A stretch of 13,121 nt of DNA from an uncultured Neglectibacter sp. Lineage in GTDB: Bacteria; Bacillota; Clostridia; Oscillospirales; Acutalibacteraceae. Of this stretch, positions 7,121 to 12,981 are shown one piece after another (the first letter of the stretch is position 1; each line of letters begins with the position of its first letter). The notes beneath the pieces are model-generated. The model ran no database searches, was not told the DNA's origin, and was given only the letters and a program-made list of their open reading frames with translations. The DNA lies in contig CALFFN010000030.1 of NCBI GenBank assembly GCA_937958185.1, positions 1 through 13,121 on the forward strand. The letters run 5' to 3'. The translations under genes were made by a program, and so were the position numbers.

Positions 7121-7150
7121 AAAATCCCCTGCAAATCGCAGGGGATTTTT
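7120..7150. terminator. Bidirectional Rho-independent terminator
   Basis: This is a perfect 13-bp stem, AAAAATCCCCTGC (7120-7132) with GCAGGGGATTTTT (7138-7150), and a 5-nt loop. It has T runs on the 3' side in either direction. It begins at the MATE stop codon and separates that gene from the convergent GNAT gene. Confidence 0.93.
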
Positions 7151-7162
7151 ATTCTAAAAAAT

Positions 7163-7738
7163 TTACTGTGGGGAAAAAGCAGCTTTCCACTCCGGGTAAT
7201 CCTCTTTCAGCAGGGAATAGCACATATCGTCCATGATTTTCCCGTCGCTGCGGCGGGTGGCGTGATGAATGGTGCCCTCATAATGAAAGCCGCATTTTTC
7301 GATGACACGGCGGGAACGGTCGTTTTCGGAAAAGTGGCTGATCCCCAGCACGTCCACCTTTTCCCGCTCGAAGGCGCGGACAATCATGGCGGTAACGGCC
7401 TCCGTCATGTAGCCATTGCCCCACTGGTCCTTCCGCAGCTCGTAGCCCAGGGACAGGGCGTGCACATGGAAACGGCGCAGGTCGTCCTGGAACTTGATGC
7501 GCCCTATGACCTCCCCCGTTTCCTTCAGCACAATGGCAAAGCAGCCCTCGCTGCGGCAGTCCCGGTTGAACTGGGTCATGGCTTTTTCCAGAGTGCTCAG
7601 GGTTTCCGTCCCGGCGGGAACCATCACCTCCGGGTCGGACATGATCTTGACGTATTCCCGGAAATCCTCCCGCTTCCAGCGGCGGAGCAGCAGCCGCCCG
7701 GTTTCCGTTTCCCCTTTCAACTTTTGCAGCAGAGACAT
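7163..7738 (-). CDS. GNAT N-acetyltransferase, RimJ/RimL type
   Basis: This 191-residue acetyltransferase begins MSLLQKLKGETETGRLLLRRW, the ETxRLxLRRW opening shared by RimJ/RimL-type enzymes. The acetyl-CoA site is RKDQWGNGYMTEAV, and the end has SENDRSRRVIEKCGFHYEGTI, both typical. An in-frame GTG at 7753 overlaps the preceding stop as GTGA. I chose ATG 7738 because GAGGGGA lies 6 nt before it and gives the usual N-terminus. It is co-transcribed after the RlmL-like methyltransferase, which hints at a role in modifying ribosomal or translation-related protein, but the acceptor is not determined by sequence. Confidence 0.87.
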   Translation of the reverse strand: MSLLQKLKGETETGRLLLRRWKREDFREYVKIMSDPEVMVPAGTETLSTLEKAMTQFNRDCRSEGCFAIVLKETGEVIGRIKFQDDLRRFHVHALSLGYELRKDQWGNGYMTEAVTAMIVRAFEREKVDVLGISHFSENDRSRRVIEKCGFHYEGTIHHATRRSDGKIMDDMCYSLLKEDYPEWKAAFSPQ

Positions 7739-7749
7739 CACATATCCCC

Positions 7750-8871
7750 TCACTTAAAATACTGGTAAAACTGGCACTTTATCATGCCGTTGTACAGCTT
7801 CCGGCGCTTGTCCGCTTTCCTGCCGAACAGGGCTTCAAATTCCTCGTCCGGGGTGATGACGCCGTAGCTCCACCCCGGCTGCCGGAGAAAAACCTGACCC
7901 ATGACTTTGTACAGCTCCCGGGCAGAGCGGACGTCCAGCAGGCGTTCGCCATAGGGCGGGTTGCAGACCACGCAGCCGTAGCGGTCGGCGCAGGTGAAAT
8001 CGCGCACGTCCTGCTGCCGCGCCTGCACATATTTCCCCACCCCGGCTTTTTTCGCGTTTTCCAGCGTCAGGGAAACCGCGGCTGGGTCAAGGTCAAAGCC
8101 GGTGGCATGAAAGGTTGCGTCCGTTCGGATTTGGGCGGCTGCCCGTTCCCGCTCGGCTTTCCAGACGGCTTTATCCGCGTCCTGCCATGTTTCGGCGTTA
8201 AAGCGGCGGTGAAGCCCGGGGGCGGTATGGGTGGCGAGCAGGGCGGCTTCGATCAGGAGCGTTCCCGAACCGCAGAAGGGGTCTAAGAAATTGCCGTCGG
8301 TGCGGACGCGGGCAAGCTTCACCAGCGCCGCCGCCAGCGTTTCCTTCATGGGAGCTTCCGTGGACTCCCTGCGGTAGCCCCGCTTGTGCAGCCCGGCGCC
8401 GCTGGTGTCCAGCAAAATGCTGACCTTATCCTTCAAAATACGGAACCGAATGCGGTGGAGCGCGCCTGTCTCCGGGAACCAGGACAGGTGGTATTTTTCT
8501 TTCAGCCGCTCCACCACCGCTTTTTTCACAATGGACTGGCAGTCCGGCACGCTGTGGAGCTGGCTGGAAAGGGAACTGCCCGTGACGGGAAATTCGTCGT
8601 CCTGCCGGAGGTATTCCTCCCAGGGCAATGCTTTGACCCCCTGGAACAGCTCTTCAAAGCTTGCCGCCGGGAACTCGCCCAGCAAAATCATGACGCGCTC
8701 GGAATAACGGCAGTTCAGGTTGGCGCGGGCAAGGATTGCCTCGTTTCCCGAAAAAAGCACCCGCCCGTTTTCCGCCGCCACCTCTTCACAGCCCATATCC
8801 CGCAGCTCCTCCGCCGCCAGACCTTCCACGCCCAGCAGACAGGGTACGCAAAACCTGATCTTTTCCTGCAT
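7750..8871 (-). CDS. THUMP-domain RNA N2-guanine methyltransferase, RlmL/YpsC family
   Basis: The 373-residue protein is a class I SAM-dependent RNA methyltransferase of COG0116 (RlmL N-terminal half, B. subtilis YpsC). The order is an N-terminal ferredoxin-like/THUMP RNA-binding part (about 1-158) followed by the catalytic Rossmann domain. SAM motif I is DPFCGSGT (about 197-204) and the base-flipping motif IV is NPPYGER (about 304-310), diagnostic for N2-methylguanine enzymes. The likely target is 23S rRNA, by family. A longer frame begins at 8910, but that start lies inside the terminator stem of hpf. ATG 8871 has GAGG 5 nt upstream and gives the normal MQEKIRFCVPCLLGVEG start. Forms a two-gene unit with the GNAT gene. 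Confidence 0.92.
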   Translation of the reverse strand: MQEKIRFCVPCLLGVEGLAAEELRDMGCEEVAAENGRVLFSGNEAILARANLNCRYSERVMILLGEFPAASFEELFQGVKALPWEEYLRQDDEFPVTGSSLSSQLHSVPDCQSIVKKAVVERLKEKYHLSWFPETGALHRIRFRILKDKVSILLDTSGAGLHKRGYRRESTEAPMKETLAAALVKLARVRTDGNFLDPFCGSGTLLIEAALLATHTAPGLHRRFNAETWQDADKAVWKAERERAAAQIRTDATFHATGFDLDPAAVSLTLENAKKAGVGKYVQARQQDVRDFTCADRYGCVVCNPPYGERLLDVRSARELYKVMGQVFLRQPGWSYGVITPDEEFEALFGRKADKRRKLYNGMIKCQFYQYFK

Positions 8872-8894
8872 TTTTTCCTCTTTTCCGCAAAACA

Positions 8895-8921
8895 GCGGGA
8901 AAACCGTCACGGTTTTCCCGC
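8895..8921 (-). terminator. Terminator after hpf
   Basis: This is a perfect 12-bp stem, GCGGGAAAACCG (8895-8906) with CGGTTTTCCCGC (8910-8921), and a 3-nt loop, followed on the minus strand by TGTTTTG. The U-run is short, so some readthrough into the methyltransferase gene is likely. No clear separate promoter for that gene was found. Confidence 0.7.
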
Positions 8922-8957
8922 CGCTCTCATACTATTTTATCTTACAAGCTTCCCCGC

Positions 8958-9488
8958 TCACTTCACATCGGGGATCAGCAAGCCGTAATTGCCGTCTTTC
9001 CTGCGGTACACCACATTGATCTCTCCGCTTTCGTCGTCCCGGAACAGGAAAAATTCGTGATCCATCATGTTCATCTGGAGAATGGCTTCCTCAGGAGTCA
9101 TGACCTCCACAAAGAACCGCTTGGTGCGCACCACGTCCAGGGCTTCGTCCGGCTCATCGTAATAATAATCGTCCGCAAGCTCCACGCCGGGGGACATTTT
9201 CTTCGCCTTCTCCAGCCGGGTCTTGTTCCGGCGGATCTGCCTGCCCAGGGCGGCAATGGCGTGATCCAGCGCTTCATTCATTTCAGGAGCCGTATCCTCC
9301 GCCCGGTAGATCATGCCGCGCTGGCGGATCGTGACCTCCACTGTCTGGCGGTTCTTTTCCACCGTCGCGGTGACGGTGGCTTCGGCGTCCTCGTCAAATA
9401 TCCTGTCGAATTTGGAGAGCTTCCGTTCCGCCATTTCCTTAAAGTTGTTTCTCAGCGTGACTTTTCTTCCGATAACATTGATCTTCAT
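8958..9488 (-). CDS. hpf: Long-form ribosome hibernation promoting factor
   Basis: The 176-residue protein has the two-part structure of long HPF. Residues 1-100 are the S30AE (HPF/YfiA) domain, opening MKINVIGRKVTLRNNFKEMAERKL, which binds the 30S decoding centre. Residues about 118-174 are the C-terminal dimerisation domain, with RTKRFFVEVMTPEEAILQMNMMDHEFFLFRD, which pairs two ribosomes into inactive 100S dimers. The protein protects idle ribosomes in stationary phase and stress. The start ATG has GGGAG 8 nt upstream. It is transcribed from its own strong promoter and ends at a hairpin terminator. The promoter resemblance to groES-groL suggests similar strength or control; no CIRCE is present here. 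Confidence 0.97.
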   Translation of the reverse strand: MKINVIGRKVTLRNNFKEMAERKLSKFDRIFDEDAEATVTATVEKNRQTVEVTIRQRGMIYRAEDTAPEMNEALDHAIAALGRQIRRNKTRLEKAKKMSPGVELADDYYYDEPDEALDVVRTKRFFVEVMTPEEAILQMNMMDHEFFLFRDDESGEINVVYRRKDGNYGLLIPDVK

Positions 9489-9536
9489 GTTGTGTACTCC
9501 CTTTCGACAGATTTCAGGAAATCTTCCTGCAATTTG

Positions 9537-9565
9537 ATTTTAGCAGATTTCCACAAAATAGTCAA
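9537..9565 (-). promoter_or_regulatory. Sigma-A promoter of hpf
   Basis: On the minus strand there is a -35 TTGACT (9560-9565), a 17-bp spacer and a -10 TAAAAT (9537-9542). The extended boxes (AAGCCTATTGACT and GCTAAAAT) and the spacer length are the same as in the groES promoter. The -35 lies about 10 nt beyond the fumA stop codon. Confidence 0.88.
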
Positions 9566-9575
9566 TAGGCTTCTT

Positions 9576-10415
9576 TCAAATTAGTACAGTTTTGTGACGG
9601 GTAACGTGACAGCCCACGTTGACCGCCACCGGCAGCCCGGCGATATGTGTGGGGTACGCCTCCACGTTCACGGCAAGGGCGGTCACCTTCCCGCCAAAGC
9701 CCTGGGGTCCTACATCTGTCTCATTGACCGCGCGGAGCAGCTTTTCTTCCAGATCGGCATAGTAAGGATCGGGGTTCCGCCGGGAAACGTCCCTGCACAG
9801 CGCCTGCTTCGCAAGAAGGGCGCAAAGCTCGAAATCCCCTCCGATCCCCACGCCCAGCACGATGGGCGGGCAGGGGTTGCTGCCCGCGAGGACGACGGTC
9901 TCCGTGACAAAATCCACAATGTCCTCCGGCTTTGCCGCCGGGGTGAACATTTTCAGGCGGCTCATGTTCTCGCTGCCAAAGCCCTTGGGGGCGACGGTCA
10001 GGCGGAGCCTGTCCCCTGGAACCAGCCTGGTATGGAGCACCGCGGGGGTGTTGTCCCCGGTATTTTCCCTGCGGAGAGGGTCCTTTACCACAGAGCAGCG
10101 GAGCAGACCTGTGAGATAGCCCTCCCGCACACCCTGATGGACAGCGGCTTCAAAATCGCCGATGATGTGGAGCTCCTGCCCCACCTCGGCAAACACCACC
10201 GCCATGCCCGTGTCCTGGCAAATGGGGATCTCCATGCCCCTCGCCGCGTCCAGGTTCCGGCACAGGTCGCAGAGAATGGCTTTCCCCGCAGGGCTTTCCT
10301 CCCGGGCGGGGCTTTCCCGCACCAGCCGCTCCAGATCGGCTGGCAGCTCCCGGTTGGCGTCGATACACGCCTGCCGGACGGCGGCGGCGATCGATTCACT
10401 GTTTACTTCCCGCAT
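9576..10415 (-). CDS. Fumarase class I / L-tartrate dehydratase alpha subunit
   Basis: The 279-residue protein is the alpha subunit of an oxygen-sensitive [4Fe-4S] hydro-lyase (fumarate hydratase FumA N-terminal part or TtdA), which interconverts fumarate and malate or dehydrates tartrate. The three cluster-ligand cysteines are present: Cys66 (PICQDTGM), Cys182 (GSNPCPPIVLG) and Cys269 (NVGCHVTRH). The family segments PKGFGSENMS and VGIGG are also there. A longer frame begins at 10544, but ATG 10415 has AAAGGAG and gives the normal length. In most clostridia the beta subunit gene follows directly; here the next gene downstream is hpf and the one upstream is yabR, so the partner must be encoded elsewhere or be missing. 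A terminator-like hairpin sits directly before the ribosome binding site. Fumarase versus tartrate dehydratase cannot be decided. Confidence 0.88.
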   Translation of the reverse strand: MREVNSESIAAAVRQACIDANRELPADLERLVRESPAREESPAGKAILCDLCRNLDAARGMEIPICQDTGMAVVFAEVGQELHIIGDFEAAVHQGVREGYLTGLLRCSVVKDPLRRENTGDNTPAVLHTRLVPGDRLRLTVAPKGFGSENMSRLKMFTPAAKPEDIVDFVTETVVLAGSNPCPPIVLGVGIGGDFELCALLAKQALCRDVSRRNPDPYYADLEEKLLRAVNETDVGPQGFGGKVTALAVNVEAYPTHIAGLPVAVNVGCHVTRHKTVLI

Positions 10416-10435
10416 AAGCTCTCCTTTCCAGATAG

Positions 10436-10456
10436 AAAAAAGCCCGCTTGGGCTTT
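10436..10456 (-). terminator. Terminator-like hairpin in front of fumA (possible attenuator)
   Basis: On the minus strand the stem AAAGCCC/GGGCTTT (10439-10456, 4-nt loop) is followed by six Ts. It ends about 20 nt before the fumA start codon, leaving room only for the ribosome binding site and no promoter. fumA must therefore be transcribed through this hairpin, which is the arrangement of an attenuator or riboswitch expression platform. Confidence 0.65.
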
Positions 10457-10473
10457 CAGTCTGTTGATAAAAT

Positions 10474-10620
10474 CTCCAATTCACGAATACGGAGGGAAAG
10501 AGAATTGTGAGAGAGAACTCTGACAGTTCTCTCTCACTTTTCAATCACAGCATCGTGAGAAAATCTTTGATTTCCTCACGATGTTTGAGCGGGACGAAAT
10601 ATTTTTTCGACACGCTCAAA
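10474..10620. other. Cluster of strong stem-loops between yabR and fumA
   Basis: Four inverted repeats follow each other. The first is CTCC-ATTC/GAAT-GGAG (10474-10494). The second is a perfect 13-bp stem GTGAGAGAGAACT/AGTTCTCTCTCAC with a 5-nt loop (10507-10537). The third has 14 of 15 pairs with a TTT loop (10551-10565 with 10569-10583). The fourth is TTTGAGCG/CGCTCAAA enclosing a 3x3 internal loop and an inner CGAAA/TTTCG stem (10584-10620). The second and third are far stronger than chance intergenic hairpins. The block lies between two similar terminator-like hairpins. No open frame or clear promoter was found on either strand, so strand and function are undecided: structured leader of fumA, small RNA on the plus strand, or hairpin-rich mobile repeat. 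Confidence 0.7.
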
Positions 10621-10639
10621 AGCCCGTTTGGGCTTTTTT
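10618..10639. terminator. Terminator hairpin after yabR
   Basis: The stem is AAAAGCCC/GGGCTTTT (10618-10637) with a 4-nt loop. Six Ts follow on the plus strand, but only four on the minus strand, where yabR ends. It is nearly a copy of the hairpin at 10439-10456 (15 of 16 core bases identical), and the two have their long T runs pointing outward. It may be a weak terminator for yabR, or the end of a plus-strand small RNA. Confidence 0.65.
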
Positions 10640-10647
10640 GATCTGCT

Positions 10648-11151
10648 TTATTTCTGCCCCCGGCGGGTAGAACCCTTCCGCAGGTCCACCCCACTGCGTT
10701 TGAGGTCGGACATTTTCTCATCGCTGGTCTGCTTAAAGCGGGACATCATATCTTCAAAGCTGCCGCTGTCGTTGCGGCGGCTCTGCCACTCAAAATCTCC
10801 CGGTCTGCCGGGGCTGGGCTGGGGCGCCGGATGAGGGCGGTGCTGGGGACGGGAGCTGCGCCCGCTGTCCCGGCGGAAGCCGCCTTCCTGACGGCGCGGA
10901 GGGCGGCGCTGCTCTTCTGGCAGCGCTTTTTTGATGGACAGGCTGATCTTTCCCTCTTCGCTGACGGAGAGGACCTTCACCTTAACCGCCTGCCCCTCTG
11001 TCAGGAAATCCTTGATTTCATTGACAAAGGTAGGCGCGACCTCGGAAATATGTACCATTCCTGTCTGACCGCCCTCAAAGGTCACGAAAGCGCCGAATTT
11101 TGTGATACCGCTTACCTTACCCTCATAGATCTCTCCAACCTCAAGCTGCAT
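10648..11151 (-). CDS. yabR: S1-domain RNA-binding protein, YabR family
   Basis: The 167-residue protein has one S1 RNA-binding fold in residues 1-75. It starts MQLEVGEIYEGKVSGITKFGAFV and contains GMVHISEVA, the usual S1 core. After that comes a flexible stretch rich in Arg, Pro, Gln, Ser and His (about 80-125). The C-terminus has a short helix-like segment (about 130-150) and a basic end. B. subtilis YabR is a similar S1 protein directly after divIC, as here. It is presumed to bind RNA or ribosomes; its exact role is not established. The ribosome binding site GAGGAGG lies about 12 nt before the ATG, a rather long spacing. It is the last gene of the rqcP-yabPQ-divIC-yabR cluster. Confidence 0.9.
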   Translation of the reverse strand: MQLEVGEIYEGKVSGITKFGAFVTFEGGQTGMVHISEVAPTFVNEIKDFLTEGQAVKVKVLSVSEEGKISLSIKKALPEEQRRPPRRQEGGFRRDSGRSSRPQHRPHPAPQPSPGRPGDFEWQSRRNDSGSFEDMMSRFKQTSDEKMSDLKRSGVDLRKGSTRRGQK

Positions 11152-11204
11152 AGAAAGCCATTTCCTCCTCGGTTTTTTCGGCTTGGATATATTGTGCAGG
11201 GCGG

Positions 11205-11516
11205 TTAGTCTCCGCCGCCCACATCCACAAAAATACGTTCCTCGGGCTTGGCGTAATCAAGGTCTTCCCGGGCTTTCCGTTCCGCATATTCCTTCAGCCC
11301 GTTATCATTTTCCAGAGAACTGACCGTTTTCTGGATCTCCGCGTTTTTGGTATTCTGCATTTCGATCTGTGTTTGCAGCGCCGCAAGCTCCGCCCGCTTA
11401 TCAGAGATACGCATTTGCCAAAAAACCAAAGTGACCAAAGCAGCACCCGCCAGCACGAACAGAGCGATCCTCAGCGGCACGAAGCCGCGATATTTTTCTG
11501 TTTTGATCTCGTGCAA
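11205..11516 (-). CDS. divIC: Septum formation initiator DivIC/FtsB family
   Basis: The 103-residue bitopic membrane protein has a short cytoplasmic N-terminus, one membrane segment (about 14-34, LRIALFVLAGAALVTLVFW) and then a coiled coil (about 36-72). It ends with the family's KEYAERKAREDLDYAKPEERIFV segment. It acts at the division septum in complex with FtsL and DivIB as a scaffold for septal peptidoglycan synthases. The start codon is TTG, supported by GGGAGG 8 nt upstream; no better ATG exists before the membrane segment. Its place between yabQ and yabR matches the conserved Firmicutes order. Confidence 0.93.
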   Translation of the reverse strand: MHEIKTEKYRGFVPLRIALFVLAGAALVTLVFWQMRISDKRAELAALQTQIEMQNTKNAEIQKTVSSLENDNGLKEYAERKAREDLDYAKPEERIFVDVGGGD

Positions 11517-11601
11517 CAGCGCCGCCTCCCGTCTGTTTCGGAACCCGGAGTTTCCGTTTCTTTCCTTATTGTCCTATTATATACTGGTAGACATAAGTTT
11601 T

Positions 11602-12036
11602 TCAAGTCTTTTTTCCCGTTTTTTTCGCTTTTTTTCCGTCCTTTTTGCGGTTTTTCGCAGGTTTCCGCTTCTTAGGGCGAAAATGCGAGACGAGAATGCC
11701 CCAACGTTTCCGAAAAAAAGAGGAAACCTTACAAAAAATTTTTTTGAGCCGCCGCGCCGCGCCGGACACAAAGGGACCCAGAGCCGTTACCACCGCCCAG
11801 CCGCCCAAAAGCTGGAGCAGCGCCTGTAACAGCCGCAGCCTGCCCCGGTCTACCGCCAGGGCGCAGAGGAAGACCACGAGGGTACAGAGACAGCAGTAAA
11901 GGATGTCCAGCAGCGCCGTCAGAAGCTTCCCCGCGTGGGTGAGGATCCGCACGACCCGGAACAGCAAAAGAAGGCAGCCCAGAGCCGCCCCCGCTGCCAG
12001 ACAGAAAAAGAGAAGCTCCCCCGTAACCGTCATCAT
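11602..12036 (-). CDS. yabQ: Spore cortex membrane protein YabQ
   Basis: The 144-residue protein is hydrophobic in its first two thirds, with three likely membrane segments (about 6-27, 38-62 and 70-92). Its C-terminal tail is strongly basic and lysine-rich (last ~25 residues, ending KKAKKTGKKT). YabQ is needed for cortex formation in B. subtilis and sits in the outer forespore membrane. The start overlaps the yabP stop as ATGA, indicating coupled translation. A second in-frame ATG follows immediately, so the start could be one codon later. The tail is encoded by a very A-rich stretch and may vary between strains. Confidence 0.88.
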   Translation of the reverse strand: MMTVTGELLFFCLAAGAALGCLLLLFRVVRILTHAGKLLTALLDILYCCLCTLVVFLCALAVDRGRLRLLQALLQLLGGWAVVTALGPFVSGAARRLKKIFCKVSSFFRKRWGILVSHFRPKKRKPAKNRKKDGKKAKKTGKKT

Positions 12037-12308
12037 TGGAACAGCCGCCCCAGCGTGGAACGCGCCTGCCTTTTCTCCGTATAGGAAACCGCGATGATCT
12101 CTCCCACTACCAGCATATCCCCGGTGTCGGAGCTGAGCACGTCGATGTGCATTCCTCTGCCCTTGATATGAAATTGCCCCGTGTCCGTCTCCGCCGTAAT
12201 CAACTCATCGCTGCAATAGATGACCCGGTTGATGCCGGTAGCGGTGAGCCTTTCACGGGAGTCCACGGTAAAAGCGTGCTTTCTTGCAGGTTTTTCCCGT
12301 TCTGCCAT
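12033..12308 (-). CDS. yabP: Sporulation protein YabP
   Basis: The 91-residue soluble protein of the YabP/YqfC family carries the typical RERLTATGINRVIYCSDELITAETDTGQF and KGRGMHIDVLSSDTGDMLVVGEI blocks. It is made in the mother cell during sporulation, with YabQ, and is associated with spore cortex assembly. An in-frame ATG lies three codons upstream (12317) but has AAAGGA directly against it. ATG 12308 has that same AAAGGA at a proper 9-nt distance, so it is preferred. The gene overlaps yabQ by four bases. The 372-nt gap to rqcP is filled with repeats. I did not find a convincing sigma-E promoter. Confidence 0.9.
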   Translation of the reverse strand: MAEREKPARKHAFTVDSRERLTATGINRVIYCSDELITAETDTGQFHIKGRGMHIDVLSSDTGDMLVVGEIIAVSYTEKRQARSTLGRLFQ

Positions 12309-12375
12309 ATGCTCCATTCCTTTCCTGGTTTCAAAGAAATGGATATGCCGCGGGAAGAAAAATCATTCCTCCATA

Positions 12376-12390
12376 GGCGCAGAATGCGCC
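12376..12390. other. Small hairpin in the yabP-rqcP gap
   Basis: A GGCGC/GCGCC stem (12376-12380 with 12386-12390) has a 5-nt loop and no T run. It is one of several short inverted repeats filling the 12309-12680 gap, which contains no gene that I can support. Confidence 0.55.
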
Positions 12391-12410
12391 CACTGCTTGG
12401 AGACGCCCGG

Positions 12411-12480
12411 TGCTTTTGCGAAGCAAAAGAGAGGTCGTGAGACCTCAGGGGGTCTCTCTGATGATCGCTTTGCGATCATT
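12411..12480. repeat. Multi-hairpin direct repeat, copy 1
   Basis: This 70-nt unit is made of three consecutive hairpins: CTTTTGC-GAA-GCAAAAG (12413-12429), GAGGTC-GTGA-GACCTC (12431-12446) and ATGATCGC-TTT-GCGATCAT (12461-12479). It matches copy 2 at 12612-12682 with one indel and two substitutions. No coding potential or T run is evident. It looks like a REP- or MITE-like structured repeat. Confidence 0.9.
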
Positions 12481-12588
12481 TTCACCTTGCGGTGGGCAAT
12501 CGTGCAGCTTCTTTATGCAAGGAAACAACCAGCAACCCGACCACAGCTTTTTTCCTTTCCAGCATCTATCGTCCATTTAGAGAAGCCC

Positions 12589-12609
12589 AGTCTTTCCGCA
12601 GGAAAGGCT
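12589..12609. other. Hairpin just before repeat copy 2
   Basis: The stem AGTCTTTCC (12589-12597)/GGAAAGGCT (12601-12609) has one G-T wobble and a GCA loop, the same three-base-loop style as the hairpins inside the flanking repeats. The remaining ~110 nt between the repeat copies holds a small CACC/GGTG hairpin at 12483-12494 and nothing else I recognise. Confidence 0.55.
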
Positions 12610-12611
12610 TA

Positions 12612-12682
12612 TGCTTCTTGCGAAACAAAAGAGAGGTCGTGAGACCTCAGGGGTTCTCTCTGATGATCGCTTTGCGATCATT
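12612..12682. repeat. Multi-hairpin direct repeat, copy 2
   Basis: This 71-nt copy has the same three-hairpin layout; the last hairpin ATGATCGC-TTT-GCGATCAT is at 12663-12681. It overlaps the rqcP stop codon (12681-12683), so the last hairpin forms directly after the end of rqcP and could act as a 3' end stabiliser for its mRNA. The offset from copy 1 is 201-202 nt. Confidence 0.9.
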
Positions 12683-12923
12683 ATTCCAGCATTTGATAGA
12701 GGTCGGAGGCTTCCTCTTTTTTGGCGTATTCCGTAACGGAAAGCACCCGCGCCTTCAGCACGCGCTCACCCAGGGAAATTTCCAGCACGTCCCCTGCCTT
12801 GACGTCGTAGGAAGCCCGTGCCGCCTTGCCGTTTACCAGCACACGCCCTGCATCGCAGGCTTCGTTTGCCACGGTGCGGCGCTTGATCAAGCGGGAAATT
12901 TTCAAATACTTATCCAAACGCAT
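12681..12923 (-). CDS. rqcP: S4-domain ribosome quality control factor RqcP
   Basis: The 80-residue protein is a single S4 RNA-binding domain, starting MRLDKYLKISRLIKRRTVANEA with GRVLVNGKAARASYDVKAGDVLEI. It corresponds to B. subtilis YabO, now RqcP. RqcP binds the 50S subunit of stalled ribosomes with RqcH and helps the tRNA translocate during C-terminal alanine tailing. The frame stays open upstream to 13034 and into the 70-bp repeat, but ATG 12923 has AGGAG 8 nt upstream and begins at the conserved MRLDKYLK. Its place ahead of yabP-yabQ-divIC-yabR fits the usual Firmicutes order. Confidence 0.94.
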   Translation of the reverse strand: MRLDKYLKISRLIKRRTVANEACDAGRVLVNGKAARASYDVKAGDVLEISLGERVLKARVLSVTEYAKKEEASDLYQMLE

Positions 12924-12981
12924 ATCGTTTTCTCCTGTTTCCTGATTTGATATTGGAGCGTGGAATGGAATTTCTTTTTCG

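Noticed and set aside
9594..10523. 309-codon plus-strand open frame
   Set aside because: It is antisense to the well-supported fumarase alpha gene, has no ribosome binding site of note and looks low-complexity.
10439..10639. 6S RNA or tRNA-like gene
   Set aside because: The block folds as separate consecutive hairpins, not as the single long hairpin with a central bubble expected for 6S RNA, and there is no tRNA cloverleaf or T-loop motif.
12220..12950. Plus-strand open frames across the hairpin repeats and rqcP
   Set aside because: They are made of repeat sequence and of antisense rqcP/yabP and have no start signals.
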